Assembly: GCF_022867795.2 (NCBI RefSeq)
Contig: NZ_CP107006.1
Span: 124,001 to 188,000 of the forward strand
Direction of reading: 5' to 3'
Origin: Chitinophaga horti
GTDB taxonomy: Bacteria; Bacteroidota; Bacteroidia; Chitinophagales; Chitinophagaceae
DNA length: 64,000 bases
The position numbers and the translations under genes were made by a program. Numbering within the stretch: position 1 is the first letter of the stretch; each line of letters begins with the position of its first letter. Shown in pieces: positions 27,832-37,124 of this stretch. The notes beneath the pieces are model-generated. The model did no database searches. It was given only the letters and a program-made list of their open reading frames with translations, and was not told the origin of the DNA.

Positions 27832-28602
27832 ATGAAGACAAAAGAAGAAATTGTAGCTAACTGGCTCCCACGCTACACCGGACAGAAACTCGAAGACTTC
27901 GGCTCGCATATCCTGCTCACTAATTTCAGCAACTATGTTGAATTGTTCGCGAAATGGAACAATGCCCCGATCGTAGGCAGTGATCGTCCCATGCAATCAG
28001 TTACCGCAAACGATATTACCCTCATTAACTTTGGAATGGGCAGTCCTGGCGCCGCTACGGTAATGGACCTGCTGAGCGCTATATCGCCCAAAGCGGTATT
28101 GTTCCTCGGTAAATGCGGCGGCTTAAAGAAGAAGAGTAACATCGGCGACCTGATTCTGCCCATTGCAGCCATTCGCGGCGAGGGTACTTCTAACGACTAC
28201 TTCCCTCCGGAAGTGCCGGCTTTACCCGCGTTCGCCTTGCAGAAAGCAATATCGACCACCATTCGCGAATACGGTTGTGATTACTGGACAGGCACCTGTT
28301 ACAGCACCAACCGCCGGGTGTGGGAACACGACCTGGAGTTTAAGAAGTACCTGGAACGCATCAGGGCTATGGCCATTGATATGGAAACGGCTACCATCTT
28401 TTCTGTAGGTTTTTATAACAAGATCCCTACCGGTGCGCTGTTGCTCGTATCCGATCAGCCCATGATCCCTGAAGGTGTGAAGACTGAAGAAAGCGATAAA
28501 AAAGTGACAAAGGAATACGTAGAGCGCCATCTTAAGATCGGCATCGAATCGCTCAATAACCTGATCAACAATCACATTACCGTTAAGCATCTCCTCTTTT
28601 AA
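27832..28602 (+). CDS. amn: AMP nucleosidase
   Basis: The 256-residue enzyme is the short Bacteroidota form of AMP nucleosidase, splitting AMP to adenine and ribose 5-phosphate. It has the nucleoside phosphorylase fold, with INFGMGSPGAATVMD, the LGKCGGLKKKS phosphate-side loop and the MAIDMETATIFSVG block that holds ribose. The start at 27832 (MKTKEEIV) avoids a 26-residue extension that runs into the divergent gene. Its stop overlaps the next start by one base (TAATG), so the transporter ATPase may be translationally coupled. Confidence 0.85.
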   Translation: MKTKEEIVANWLPRYTGQKLEDFGSHILLTNFSNYVELFAKWNNAPIVGSDRPMQSVTANDITLINFGMGSPGAATVMDLLSAISPKAVLFLGKCGGLKKKSNIGDLILPIAAIRGEGTSNDYFPPEVPALPAFALQKAISTTIREYGCDYWTGTCYSTNRRVWEHDLEFKKYLERIRAMAIDMETATIFSVGFYNKIPTGALLLVSDQPMIPEGVKTEESDKKVTKEYVERHLKIGIESLNNLINNHITVKHLLF

Positions 28603-30350
28603 TGCCTGCACCCTTAGCTGTTATTAACGACCTGCGCGTGGATTTTTCCGGCGAAACCGGTACGGTAACCGCTGTTAATGGCATTTCGCTTACCATCAAT
28701 AAGGGTGAAATACTGGGCATCGTAGGCGAAAGTGGCTCCGGCAAATCGGTCACCGCGCTTACCTTAATGCGGCTGATTCAAACACCAGGACGTATATCCG
28801 GCGGCAGCATCACCTGGCATGGCGGTGCAACGCCCGTCGATCTGTTAGCGGTACCTGAAAACGAGATGCGCCGCTTTCGTGGGGATGAGATCGCGATGAT
28901 CTTCCAGGAGCCGATGACTTCCCTTAACCCGCTGTTTACCTGCGGCTCCCAGGTGGCAGAAGCCATTCGCCTGCATAAGAAAGTTTCTGCCCGCGAGGCG
29001 AAGGCCCAAACGATTGCTCTCTTTCAAAAAGTTAAATTACCTGCCCCGGAACAAATATGGTCACGTTACCCGCACGAGTTGTCGGGCGGGCAAAAACAAC
29101 GGGTGATGATTGCCATGGCGATCAGCTGTAAACCCCGGCTGCTCATTGCGGACGAACCCACAACCGCGCTAGACGTAACCGTGCAAAAGACTATCCTCGA
29201 ACTGCTCAAAGAATTGCAGGCGGAGATGGACATGAGCGTTGTGTTCATTACCCACGACCTGGGCGTGATCGCCGAACTGGCCGACCGGGTAACGGTGATG
29301 TATAAAGGAAATATCGTAGAACAGGGGGCGGTAAACGACGTGTTTTATCACCCGCAACATCCCTATACGAAAGGTTTATTGGCCTGTCGCCCCCCGCTTG
29401 ACTATCGCCTGCGCCGCCTGCCGATGATCCGCGACTTCATGGAAATAGGGCCCAACGGTGCTATTACCGAAAAGGCGACGGACGTGCCGGCGTTTGTACG
29501 ATCGCTCGTGCTGGACCATGAGGCGCAGCAGGAACGTTTGCAGGAGTTACGACAAAGCCCGCCGTTACTGGAAGTGAAAGGGCTGAAAACCTGGTTTCCC
29601 GTTAAGAAAAATATATTCGGCAAGGTGGAAGCCTGGGCCAAAGCAGTCGATGATGTAAGTTTTGACGTAAAAGAGGGGGAAACCCTCGGCCTGGTAGGCG
29701 AGTCTGGTTGCGGTAAAACCACCCTCAGTCGCAGCTTGCTGCGGTTGGTGGAGCCGACCGCCGGCAGCATCTTGTACCGGGGTAAGAATCTATGTGACCT
29801 GTCGGCCGCCGACATGCGCGATGCCCGCCGGAACATACAAATCATCTTCCAGGACCCTTATTCCTCGCTTAATCCCCGCCTCACCGTGGGACAGGCGATA
29901 CTGGAGCCTATGCAGGTGCATGGTTTGCATGGCAACGACCGCGACCGTCGTGAGCAGGTGCTGAACCTGCTGGACAAGGTGCAACTGCGGCCCGAGCATT
30001 TTAACCGTTACCCGCATGAGTTCTCTGGCGGCCAGCGACAAAGGGTGGTGATTGCCCGTACGCTGGCGCTGCATCCGGAGTTTATTATTTGCGACGAATC
30101 CGTGTCTGCATTGGATGTGAGCATCCAGGCGCAGGTGTTAAACCTGCTGATGGAGCTGCGCGAGGAGTTCAATTTCACGTACATCTTTATCTCCCACAAC
30201 CTGTCGGTCGTTAACTTTATGAGCGACCGTATGATGGTGATGAACAAGGGTAAGCTGGAGGAGATAGGGGAGGCGGAACAGGTGTACCGGTCACCACGAT
30301 CGCCCTATACCCAAAAGCTGATCGCGTCCATCCCCGGGATGACTTCCTGA
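28602..30350 (+). CDS. Fused double ATP-binding protein of a peptide-type ABC importer
   Basis: The 582-residue protein carries two complete nucleotide-binding domains. The first has [22 protein letters not shown] and [12 protein letters not shown]; the second has [24 protein letters not shown] and [12 protein letters not shown]. Each is followed by the C-terminal segment (HPYTKGLL and SPYTQKL) that marks the oligopeptide/dipeptide DppD-DppF or YejF group. Neither permeases nor a binding protein are adjacent, so the substrate is unknown. It is coupled by a one-base overlap to the AMP nucleosidase gene. Confidence 0.88.
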   Translation: MPAPLAVINDLRVDFSGETGTVTAVNGISLTINKGEILGIVGESGSGKSVTALTLMRLIQTPGRISGGSITWHGGATPVDLLAVPENEMRRFRGDEIAMIFQEPMTSLNPLFTCGSQVAEAIRLHKKVSAREAKAQTIALFQKVKLPAPEQIWSRYPHELSGGQKQRVMIAMAISCKPRLLIADEPTTALDVTVQKTILELLKELQAEMDMSVVFITHDLGVIAELADRVTVMYKGNIVEQGAVNDVFYHPQHPYTKGLLACRPPLDYRLRRLPMIRDFMEIGPNGAITEKATDVPAFVRSLVLDHEAQQERLQELRQSPPLLEVKGLKTWFPVKKNIFGKVEAWAKAVDDVSFDVKEGETLGLVGESGCGKTTLSRSLLRLVEPTAGSILYRGKNLCDLSAADMRDARRNIQIIFQDPYSSLNPRLTVGQAILEPMQVHGLHGNDRDRREQVLNLLDKVQLRPEHFNRYPHEFSGGQRQRVVIARTLALHPEFIICDESVSALDVSIQAQVLNLLMELREEFNFTYIFISHNLSVVNFMSDRMMVMNKGKLEEIGEAEQVYRSPRSPYTQKLIASIPGMTS

Positions 30351-30355
30351 TATTT

Positions 30356-30386
30356 TTTGCTCGTGTTAATATTATACGTACCTTCG
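30356..30386 (+). promoter_or_regulatory. Promoter of queA
   Basis: TTTG (30356-30359), exactly 19 bases, then TACCTTCG (30379-30386) fit the Bacteroidota pattern with one mismatch in the -7 box. The queA start is 29 bases downstream. Confidence 0.6.
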
Positions 30387-30414
30387 CCCACTTAAAATTC
30401 ATTCATACCGTAAT

Positions 30415-31464
30415 ATGAAACTATCACAGTTCAAATTCGACCTCCCTTTAAATCTGATCGCACAGCACCCATCCAAAACAAGAGACGAGTCTCGTCTGAT
30501 GGTCGTAAACCGCGCAACAGGCAAAATCGAACACAAGCTTTTTAAAGACATCATCAACTACTTTAGCGATAAAGACGTGATGGTTGTGAACAACACCAAA
30601 GTATTCCCTGCAAGGTTATATGGCCGCAAAGAGAAGACCGGTGCAAAAATCGAAGTGTTCCTGTTACGTGAGTTGAACAAACAAAACCGTCTTTGGGATG
30701 TGATCGTTGATCCCGCAAGAAAGATCAGGGTAGGTAACAAATTGTATTTTGGAGATGACGAATCGCTGGTAGCAGAGGTGATCGACAACACTACTTCCCG
30801 TGGCCGTACTATCCGCTTCCTGTTCGAAGGTAACGACGAAGAGTTTAAGCAAGTGCTGGACAGCCTGGGCGAAACACCACTTCCAAAGTATATCAAACGT
30901 AAACCCGAAGAAGAAGATAAAGAGCGCTACCAGACCGTTTACGCTAAGTACGAAGGTGCTGTGGCTGCTCCGACTGCAGGTTTGCACTTCAGCCGCGAGC
31001 TGATCAAACGCCTGGAGATCAAAGGTGTTAAGTTCGCAGAAGTAACCCTTCATACAGGTTTGGGCACTTTCCGTCCCATCGAAGTAGAAGACCTTAGCAA
31101 GCATAAAATGGATGCGGAATACTTCCACATCGATGAGTATGCTGTAAAAATCGTGAACAAAGCGAAAGAAGAAAGCCGCAAGGTTTGTGCGATCGGTACT
31201 ACTACCGTTCGTGCCGTTGAATCCTCTACCACTGCACAGGACCACCTGAAAGCAGCAGAGGGTTGGACCAACACTTTCATTCACCCGCCTTACGATTTCG
31301 CTATTCCGAACGCATTGGTGACTAACTTCCACCTACCTAAGACCAGCCTCCTGATCATGGTTTGCGCCTTTGCCGGTTACGACCTGGTGATGGAAGCTTA
31401 CCAGCAGGCGATCAAAGAAAAATACCGTTTCTTCAGCTACGGCGATGCCATGCTGATCCTTTAA
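30415..31464 (+). CDS. queA: tRNA preQ1(34) S-adenosylmethionine ribosyltransferase-isomerase QueA
   Basis: The 349-residue enzyme moves the ribosyl part of S-adenosylmethionine to preQ1 in the tRNA wobble position, forming epoxyqueuosine. Diagnostic blocks are [54 protein letters not shown] and the late [16 protein letters not shown]. The amino acid and codon choices indicate a highly expressed, conserved gene. It has its own promoter and ends at a strong terminator before ispD. Confidence 0.96.
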   Translation: MKLSQFKFDLPLNLIAQHPSKTRDESRLMVVNRATGKIEHKLFKDIINYFSDKDVMVVNNTKVFPARLYGRKEKTGAKIEVFLLRELNKQNRLWDVIVDPARKIRVGNKLYFGDDESLVAEVIDNTTSRGRTIRFLFEGNDEEFKQVLDSLGETPLPKYIKRKPEEEDKERYQTVYAKYEGAVAAPTAGLHFSRELIKRLEIKGVKFAEVTLHTGLGTFRPIEVEDLSKHKMDAEYFHIDEYAVKIVNKAKEESRKVCAIGTTTVRAVESSTTAQDHLKAAEGWTNTFIHPPYDFAIPNALVTNFHLPKTSLLIMVCAFAGYDLVMEAYQQAIKEKYRFFSYGDAMLIL

Positions 31465-31485
31465 TAAACTTATGTTTTTTGAGAA

Positions 31486-31511
31486 AGTCCCGCACCTGCG
31501 GGACTTTTTTT
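31486..31511 (+). terminator. Terminator between queA and ispD
   Basis: An 8-bp perfect stem (AGTCCCGC with GCGGGACT, loop ACCT) runs into a T tract. It lies inside the longest possible ispD reading frame, which argues for the later ATG at 31529. Confidence 0.9.
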
Positions 31512-31528
31512 ATCCCGATATTCGCCAT

Positions 31529-32206
31529 ATGACAACTGCATCTCATCAGAAAATAGCCATTATTGTAGCCGGCGGTTCCGGCCAGCGTATGGGCACCTCG
31601 CTCCCTAAACAGTTCCTGGAGCTGGCGGGTAAGCCCGTGCTGCAACATACTATCATGGCTTTTTATCATGCTTATGAAGATATGCGCGTCGTATTGGTGT
31701 TGCCAGATGCGCATCGTGGTTATGCAGAAAAAGCAATGCGGTTGTCGGAACACTTTCCGCAGCTTACCGTGATTGCCGGTGGCGAAACCCGGTTTCATTC
31801 CGTGAAGAACGGATTGGCTACCATTGCCGGCCCGTCTGTTGTGTTTGTGCATGATGGTGTTCGTCCGTTGGTGTCTACAGCTTTAATCAATCGTTGCTAC
31901 GAAGCGGCTTTACAGCACGGCAGCGCTATCCCGGCTATCGATCTGAAAGATAGCATTCGCGAAGTACACGCCGACGGTAATGTAGCCGCCGACCGTTCCA
32001 GGTTCAAGATCATACAAACGCCGCAAACGTTTTTATCAGAAGTGTTGTTGCCCGCATTCGATTTGCCTTATGATCCCTTGTTCACCGATGAAGCGACGGT
32101 GGTAGAGCGGCTCGGGCACAAAGTGCATTTGGTAGCGGGCGAGGAGCGTAATCTTAAAATCACCCGTCCTGAGGACTTGGTGATTGCGGGGGCGTTACTG
32201 GATTAA
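31529..32206 (+). CDS. ispD: 2-C-methyl-D-erythritol 4-phosphate cytidylyltransferase
   Basis: The 225-residue nucleotidyltransferase makes CDP-methylerythritol in the non-mevalonate isoprenoid pathway. The CTP-binding loop AIIVAGGSGQRMGTSLPKQF, the VFVHDGVRPLV segment and the late TDEATVVERLG block are present. The ATG at 31529 is chosen because the reading frame upstream passes through a terminator hairpin. The stop codon runs directly into the A tract of a neighbouring tandem repeat. Confidence 0.93.
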   Translation: MTTASHQKIAIIVAGGSGQRMGTSLPKQFLELAGKPVLQHTIMAFYHAYEDMRVVLVLPDAHRGYAEKAMRLSEHFPQLTVIAGGETRFHSVKNGLATIAGPSVVFVHDGVRPLVSTALINRCYEAALQHGSAIPAIDLKDSIREVHADGNVAADRSRFKIIQTPQTFLSEVLLPAFDLPYDPLFTDEATVVERLGHKVHLVAGEERNLKITRPEDLVIAGALLD

Positions 32207-32303
32207 AAAAAGCGGCATTTATCCATATTTGCACCGATTAATTCTCTGTTTGTCCTTTGCCGATCTCCTGTAAGACATAATGACTGTCTCGGCGGCGCCG
32301 GAC

Positions 32304-32332
32304 AAAAAAAGCGGCACCATTCAGCGCCGCTT
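32304..32332 (-). terminator. Terminator hairpin, distal copy in the tandem repeat
   Basis: AAGCGGC and GCCGCTT pair around a loop and leave a T run on the minus strand. It duplicates the copy nearer the oxidoreductase gene. Confidence 0.7.
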
Positions 32333-32421
32333 CCTACCCATATTTGCAATACGATTAGTTCTCCGTTGGTTAATCGCCGATCTCCTGTAAGACATAATGA
32401 CTGTCTCGGCGGCGCCGGACG

Positions 32422-32449
32422 AAAAAAGCGGCACCATTCAGCGCCGCTT
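32422..32449 (-). terminator. Terminator hairpin of the Gfo/Idh oxidoreductase gene
   Basis: The same AAGCGGC/GCCGCTT stem followed by a T run on the minus strand lies 23 bases after the oxidoreductase stop codon, the proper position for its own terminator. Confidence 0.75.
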
Positions 32450-32471
32450 CCTATCCATATTTGCAATACGA

Positions 32472-33455
32472 TTAATTCTCTGTTTGTCCCCTCCCGATCT
32501 TCTGCAGGATCTGGTGCGCTACTTCCACCGCCTGGAAACCATCGATCACATTTACGTGCACGGGTTTGTTTTGTAAAATAGCATCGCGGAAAAGCTCCAG
32601 TTCCATGCGGATCGCGTTCGATTGTTTAATTTCCGGGTTTTCGATTGCGATCGTTTTTCTGCCTGAATTGGTTTCGATATCCAGCGTGAACAGGCCTTCA
32701 TCTTCCGGCGTTTTCAATTTAATGATTTCCGTCTTTTTGTCCAGGAAGTCAATGCCGATGTAGGCATCTTTCTGGAACAGGCGCATTTTGCGCATTTTTT
32801 TCAGGGAGATGCGGCTGGACGTAAGATTTGCCACGCAGCCATTATGGAACTCGATACGCACGTTGGCGATGTCGGGGGTATCGCTCATTACGGCTACACC
32901 ACTTGCGGAGATGCGGCTGATAGAGGATTTCACAATGCTTAGTACAATGTCGATGTCGTGGATCATCAGGTCGAGGATCACGCTTACGTCGGTGCCGCGC
33001 GGATTAAACTCGGCCAGGCGATGTACTTCGATAAACATTGGTTTCAGGTCGTATTCTCTGAGCGCAAGGAAGGCAGGGTTGAAACGCTCCACATGGCCCA
33101 CCTGGAATTTGATATTGGCTTCTTCCACCAGTTTCACCAGTGTTTTGCCCTCATCGATGGTGTTGGTCATGGGTTTTTCCACGAACACGTGTTTACCATT
33201 CCGGATCGCCATCTGGCAAAGCTCAAAGTGCAGGGTGGTAGGCGCAACGATGTCGATGGCATCCACAGCCATGATCAGCTCTTCGGCGCTTTCGTAACGA
33301 CGGAGGTTTGGGTAAAGTTCATGTACGCCGGCTGCGTTTGCGTCGCTGGGGTCAAAGAATCCCGCCACTTCCACGTTTAACATCGTTGAGAGTTGTGACA
33401 GGTGGATTTTGCCTAAGTGCCCTACGCCAAACAAGCCGATTTTGAGCGTTGTCAT
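32472..33455 (-). CDS. Gfo/Idh/MocA-family NAD(P)-dependent oxidoreductase
   Basis: The 327-residue protein has the N-terminal Rossmann fold (IGLFGVGHLGKIHLSQL), the family EKPMTNTIDEG block with the catalytic-site lysine near residue 93, and the C-terminal alpha/beta domain. Such enzymes act on sugars, inositol or related polyols, and in other contexts on nucleotide sugars; the substrate cannot be told. It is a single gene whose 3' end has been tandemly copied downstream. No companion sugar genes are adjacent. Confidence 0.85.
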   Translation of the reverse strand: MTTLKIGLFGVGHLGKIHLSQLSTMLNVEVAGFFDPSDANAAGVHELYPNLRRYESAEELIMAVDAIDIVAPTTLHFELCQMAIRNGKHVFVEKPMTNTIDEGKTLVKLVEEANIKFQVGHVERFNPAFLALREYDLKPMFIEVHRLAEFNPRGTDVSVILDLMIHDIDIVLSIVKSSISRISASGVAVMSDTPDIANVRIEFHNGCVANLTSSRISLKKMRKMRLFQKDAYIGIDFLDKKTEIIKLKTPEDEGLFTLDIETNSGRKTIAIENPEIKQSNAIRMELELFRDAILQNKPVHVNVIDGFQAVEVAHQILQKIGRGQTEN

Positions 33456-33614
33456 TGATTTTGATTTGAAATTCGTGGATACGATAAAATAATAGTTTGC
33501 AAATTAATGGTGTTCTACTTAAACAAGAAAGAAAAATATATTACACAGGAATATAATTCCATCTTCGATGCTTGCAAAACGATATTGGAAACGACTTTCA
33601 GGGTCGCAATACGA

Positions 33615-33636
33615 GTTACGCACATATGTGCGTAAC
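33615..33636. repeat. Perfect 22-bp palindrome
   Basis: GTTACGCACAT is followed immediately by its exact reverse complement. There is no T run after it, so it is not a terminator; a protein-binding site or repeat-element end is possible. Confidence 0.7.
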
Positions 33637-33640
33637 CTCA

Positions 33641-33777
33641 AAACAGCCGGGAGTGCTGTAAGCTGCAACTTACGGGACGCCAGCGAATGCGTGGCTCAGG
33701 AGAATAGCTGCCCGCCTCACAAACGGTGGGAGTGCTGTAAGCCGCAACTTACGCGACGCTCGTGAATCCGCGGCCCC
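33641..33777. repeat. Two imperfect direct repeats with internal hairpins
   Basis: Copies begin at 33641 and 33721 (shared core offset 79 bases). Both read GGGAGTGCTGTAAGC, one variable base, GCAACTTACG, then GACGC; similarity then fades over some 25 bases. The GTAAG/CTTAC arms make a 5-bp stem in each. Confidence 0.7.
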
Positions 33778-33849
33778 ACGAAGAGCATGGTCAACAGCTA
33801 CCCCGACGTTGGCAACGGTGGCTCACCCCTCTGTTGCTTCTTCAACCGA

Positions 33850-34569
33850 TTACAACAAGCCGTTTTCGCAGAAGCTGAAATAACTTTCGTCGGTAAGAAT
33901 GATATGGTCGAGTAATTCGATTTCGAGCATTTCGCCGGCGGCTTTTATTTTGTTAGTAATGGCAATGTCGGAATGACTGGGCCGCATATTGCCTGAGGGA
34001 TGGTTATGCCCGAGCATAATGCGACTGGCTTTTTGCAACAGCGCCTGCTCAAATATTACTTTGGGATCTACGACGGTGCTGGCCGTGCCCCCGTGGCTGA
34101 TGCAGGTGTAGTGGATCAGTTTATTACCCCGGTTGAGGAAAAGCACATACAGGTGCTCGGTATGCTGATCGCCGATGAGCGGCCGTAAGATTTTAATGGC
34201 ATCCTGGCTGCAGGTAAGCGCAGGCTGTACTGGAAGCTCGCTCGCACTGCGGCGCCGCCCAAGTTCGAGGGCGGCAGCAATAGCGACAGCGCGTGCATCT
34301 CCAATGCCTTTTATTTTTCTAAATACCTTAATGTCTTTTTGCCCCAGTTCGTGAAGGTTATTACTGGCCAGTTGCATGAGCTCACGCCCTAATTCTACGG
34401 CTGATTTATCGGTACTGCCACTACCCAGTAAAATAGCGAGTAGTTCGGCATCACTTAAAACCTGCGCGCCCTGGGACAGTAGTTTTTCTCTTGGCCTGTC
34501 GTTGATTGCCCAGTTTTTAATTGGGGCTTTTGGTGCTTTCGGGGACTTCTTTGGTCGGTTAACAATCAT
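33850..34569 (-). CDS. radC: RadC-family JAB-domain protein
   Basis: The 239-residue protein has an N-terminal helix-hairpin-helix region (about 70-110, with IKGIGDARAVAIAAALELG) and a C-terminal JAB/MPN domain holding the metal motif GHNHPSGNMRPSHSD. The historical name implies DNA repair, but the biochemical function is not established. The gene stands alone, divergent from prs. Confidence 0.92.
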   Translation of the reverse strand: MIVNRPKKSPKAPKAPIKNWAINDRPREKLLSQGAQVLSDAELLAILLGSGSTDKSAVELGRELMQLASNNLHELGQKDIKVFRKIKGIGDARAVAIAAALELGRRRSASELPVQPALTCSQDAIKILRPLIGDQHTEHLYVLFLNRGNKLIHYTCISHGGTASTVVDPKVIFEQALLQKASRIMLGHNHPSGNMRPSHSDIAITNKIKAAGEMLEIELLDHIILTDESYFSFCENGLL

Positions 34570-34698
34570 ACATTCATCAATTTATCCAAATATACATCTT
34601 GCTAAAGAAATTAGCAAATCTCCCGTAACCTTTTACCGTATAAAAAAATTACGCGAGATGCCCCGAAAAGTCATAATTTCGCAACTTCTTTTCCATTT

Positions 34699-35646
34699 AT
34701 GAATCCATCTGTCAAAATATTTACAGGCAACAGCAATCCGGCTCTGGCCGCGAAGATTGCTGCCAGGTACGGTAACGGTCTTGGTAAAGTGAATATCCAG
34801 AAATTCAGCGACGGTGAATTTCAGCCGGTTTTTCTGGAAAGCATCCGGGGCGACTATGTTTTCCTGGTGCAAAGCACGAATGCGCCCACAGACAACCTGA
34901 TGGAGCTACTGATGATGATCGACGCCGCGAAGCGTGCTTCCGCCGGCTACATCACTGCGGTAATTCCGTATTTCGGGTTCGCCAGGCAAGATAGGAAGGA
35001 CAAACCGCGTGTGGCCATCGGGTCTAAGCTGGTAGCCAACCTGCTCACCACTGCCGGTGCTAATCGTGTGATAACCATGGATTTGCATGCTCCGCAGATC
35101 CAGGGCTTCTTCGACATCCCGGTGGATCACCTGGATAGCTCGGCGATTTTTATCCCATACATAGAGAATTTGAAGCTGGAAAACCTTACCTTTGCGTCCC
35201 CCGACGTAGGTAGCACCAATAGGGTGAGGGAAGTAGCTTCTTACTTCAATGCTGAAATGGTTATCTGCGACAAACACCGTAAACGGGCGAATGAAATCGC
35301 TTCGATGGTGGTAATCGGGGATGTGAAAGGGAAAGATATTGTGCTGATCGACGATATCGTGGATACAGCCGGTACGCTTACGAAATCAGCGGGATTGCTG
35401 ATGGAAAAGGGAGCAAGAAGTGTAAGAGCTTTCTGTACGCACCCGGTGCTGAGCGGCAAAGCCTACGAAAATATTCAAAATTCTGTACTCGACGAACTGG
35501 TGGTATGTGATACCATCGCGATCAGGGAAGATTGTCCGAAGATCAAACCGATCAGTGTAGCAGAATTGTTTGCCGTAGCGATCCGCAACATGCACGAAAA
35601 CAAATCGATCACCAGCCTGTTCGTTCACAGCCACAGGAAAGGTTGA
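34699..35646 (+). CDS. prs: Ribose-phosphate pyrophosphokinase
   Basis: The 315-residue enzyme makes PRPP from ribose 5-phosphate and ATP. It shows the N-terminal FTGNSNPALAAKIA, YFGFARQDRK for ATP, the DLHAPQIQGFFDIPVDH block and the PRPP loop VLIDDIVDTAGTLTKSA. Length is normal. It precedes the ribosomal L25 gene by 42 bases and the two are probably cotranscribed, an arrangement also seen elsewhere in bacteria. Confidence 0.95.
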   Translation: MNPSVKIFTGNSNPALAAKIAARYGNGLGKVNIQKFSDGEFQPVFLESIRGDYVFLVQSTNAPTDNLMELLMMIDAAKRASAGYITAVIPYFGFARQDRKDKPRVAIGSKLVANLLTTAGANRVITMDLHAPQIQGFFDIPVDHLDSSAIFIPYIENLKLENLTFASPDVGSTNRVREVASYFNAEMVICDKHRKRANEIASMVVIGDVKGKDIVLIDDIVDTAGTLTKSAGLLMEKGARSVRAFCTHPVLSGKAYENIQNSVLDELVVCDTIAIREDCPKIKPISVAELFAVAIRNMHENKSITSLFVHSHRKG

Positions 35647-35688
35647 TTCTCAACAACGGATTTTTTTAAAAACATAAATGTTTAATCA

Positions 35689-36279
35689 ATGAAAACAATA
35701 ACCATCGAAGGAACTCTCAGGAGCGAATACGGCAAAAAAGCCACCCGCGCGCTTCGTTCTGAGGGACAAGTGCCTTGTGTTATTTACGGGGGTGCAGAAA
35801 CCGTGAGCCTTTCCGCTCCGGCGACCGCTTTCAAACCACTCGTGTACACCGCACAATTCCAGCAGGCAGAAATCAAAGTAAACGGTAAAATTTACAAAGC
35901 GATCCTGAAAGATCTGCAGTTTGATACCGTTACTGACGAACTCACGCACATCGACTTCCTGGAACTGGTAGAAGGTAAGCCAGTAGTAGCTACCCTGCCG
36001 CTGAAATTTGTTGGTCAGTCACCCGGCGTTAAAGCAGGTGGTAAACTGGTTACCAAAATGGCTGCAGTGAAAGTGAAAACTACACCTCAGTACCTCCGCG
36101 AAAACATCGAAGTAAGCATCGACGGTCTTGAGCTGAACTCTAACATCCGCGTTGAAGACATCAAGTTGGAAAACGTAGAAATTCTCAACTCTCCCCGTAT
36201 TCCCGTAGCATCTGTGGTAATGACCCGTCAGCTGCGTCAGGAAGAAGCTGCTGCTGATAAGGATGCTAAGAAAAAATAA
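35689..36279 (+). CDS. rplY: Ribosomal protein bL25 (Ctc/TL5 type)
   Basis: The 196-residue protein is the long form of bL25, with the 5S-rRNA-binding N-terminal domain (about 1-95; GTLRSEYGKKATRALRSEGQ and HIDFLEL) and the C-terminal beta-rich domain (to about 180). A lysine/alanine-rich tail ends the protein. It lies between prs and pth, the common prs-ctc-pth order, and ends at a strong terminator before pth. Confidence 0.93.
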   Translation: MKTITIEGTLRSEYGKKATRALRSEGQVPCVIYGGAETVSLSAPATAFKPLVYTAQFQQAEIKVNGKIYKAILKDLQFDTVTDELTHIDFLELVEGKPVVATLPLKFVGQSPGVKAGGKLVTKMAAVKVKTTPQYLRENIEVSIDGLELNSNIRVEDIKLENVEILNSPRIPVASVVMTRQLRQEEAAADKDAKKK

Positions 36280-36300
36280 ATTGGCAAAAGATTTATATTT

Positions 36301-36339
36301 AAAGCCCGGCTGTATTATGCGCCGGGCTTTTTATTTTTG
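36301..36339 (+). terminator. Terminator after the L25 gene, overlapping a promoter box for pth
   Basis: A perfect 10-bp stem (AAAGCCCGGC with GCCGGGCTTT) is followed by TTATTTTTG. The final eight bases (36332-36339, TATTTTTG) also fit the -7 box of a Bacteroidota promoter, 24 bases before the pth start. Confidence 0.8.
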
Positions 36340-36362
36340 ATAGCAGTTTTGGAAATCGGTTT

Positions 36363-36932
36363 ATGAAGTATTTAATTGTCGGATTAGGAAATATTGGCAC
36401 GGAGTATGCGCAAACTCGTCACAATATAGGGTTTGACGTGGTAGACGCTTTTGCCCGTAAACACGATGTTTCTTTTAATCTGGACCGGTTAGCCGATGTA
36501 GCGGAATGTAAATGGAAAGGCAAAACTTTTGTCCTCATAAAGCCTACCACTTACATGAACCTGAGCGGCAAAGCCGTTAAATACTGGATGGATAAAGAAA
36601 AGATAGCAATAGAAAATGTGTTTGTCATTGTGGATGATCTGGCCCTGCCGCTGGAATCACTGCGTATACGCCCCGGTGGAAGTGATGCCGGGCACAATGG
36701 ACTTAAGAGTATTCAGGAAGTACTGGGAACCAACCAATATCCACGTTTACGCTTCGGGATCGGGAACAATTATCCGAAGGGACGACAGGTCGATTTTGTT
36801 CTCGGCAAGTGGAAAGACACGGAAATGCCAATCGTCTTACAGAAAATAGACAAGAGCTGCGAAATCATCGAAAGCTTCGCGGCCGTTGGGACACAGCGCA
36901 CTATGAATAATTATAATAACCTGACTTTTTGA
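36363..36932 (+). CDS. pth: Peptidyl-tRNA hydrolase
   Basis: The 189-residue enzyme releases tRNA from stalled peptidyl-tRNA. Family marks are the opening VGLGNIGTEYAQTRHNIGFD with the catalytic histidine, KPTTYMNLSGKAV, VIVDDLALPLESLRIRPGGSDAGHNGLKSI and the GIGNNYPKGR segment. Length is normal. It follows prs and the L25 gene. Confidence 0.95.
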   Translation: MKYLIVGLGNIGTEYAQTRHNIGFDVVDAFARKHDVSFNLDRLADVAECKWKGKTFVLIKPTTYMNLSGKAVKYWMDKEKIAIENVFVIVDDLALPLESLRIRPGGSDAGHNGLKSIQEVLGTNQYPRLRFGIGNNYPKGRQVDFVLGKWKDTEMPIVLQKIDKSCEIIESFAAVGTQRTMNNYNNLTF

Positions 36933-37124
36933 TTCGTACAGGAAATTGTATATTTCATGCTTGAAGGTCCCCAACCTTAACCACTATAGACCATGATAAT
37001 GTTCATTGATTGCTGATGATCCCGGCCGTGCATTCGCGAGAAGGAAATCACGCACTTAAATGGTACACAACCGATGGACTATGGGATTAACCATAGGCTT
37101 TATTAACCTTACAAAATACGCATT

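Larger units (their letters stand above)
32205..32490. repeat. Tandem 117-bp repeat, about 2.5 copies, derived from a gene 3' end
   Basis: The word GCCGATCTCCTGTAAGACAT begins at 32259 and again at 32376, a period of 117 bases; the unit between is nearly identical. A third, partial and internally deleted copy precedes it, starting at the ispD stop. Read on the minus strand, the units repeat the final codons of the oxidoreductase gene at 32472 (IGxGQTEN and stop) plus its terminator hairpin. Since 117 is a multiple of three, a fake open frame of two near-identical 39-residue units crosses it. Confidence 0.85.
33456..33849. other. Intergenic stretch with palindrome and direct repeats
   Basis: No gene is supported. 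It contains a perfect 22-bp palindrome at 33615-33636 and two imperfect direct repeats of about 57 bases (33641-33698 and 33721-33777). Each repeat carries the word GGGAGTGCTGTAAG and a small hairpin GTAAG-N6-CTTAC. It is more GC-rich in its second half than typical spacers here. Confidence 0.6.

Noticed and set aside
32203..32466. Minus-strand open frame of 87 codons made of two near-identical 39-residue units
   Set aside because: It exists only because the 117-bp repeat is a multiple of three; it runs through terminator hairpins and repeats of the oxidoreductase 3' end, so it is not a real repeat protein.
33615..33777. Repeats considered as a CRISPR array
   Set aside because: There are only two copies, they diverge along their length, and no cas gene is near.
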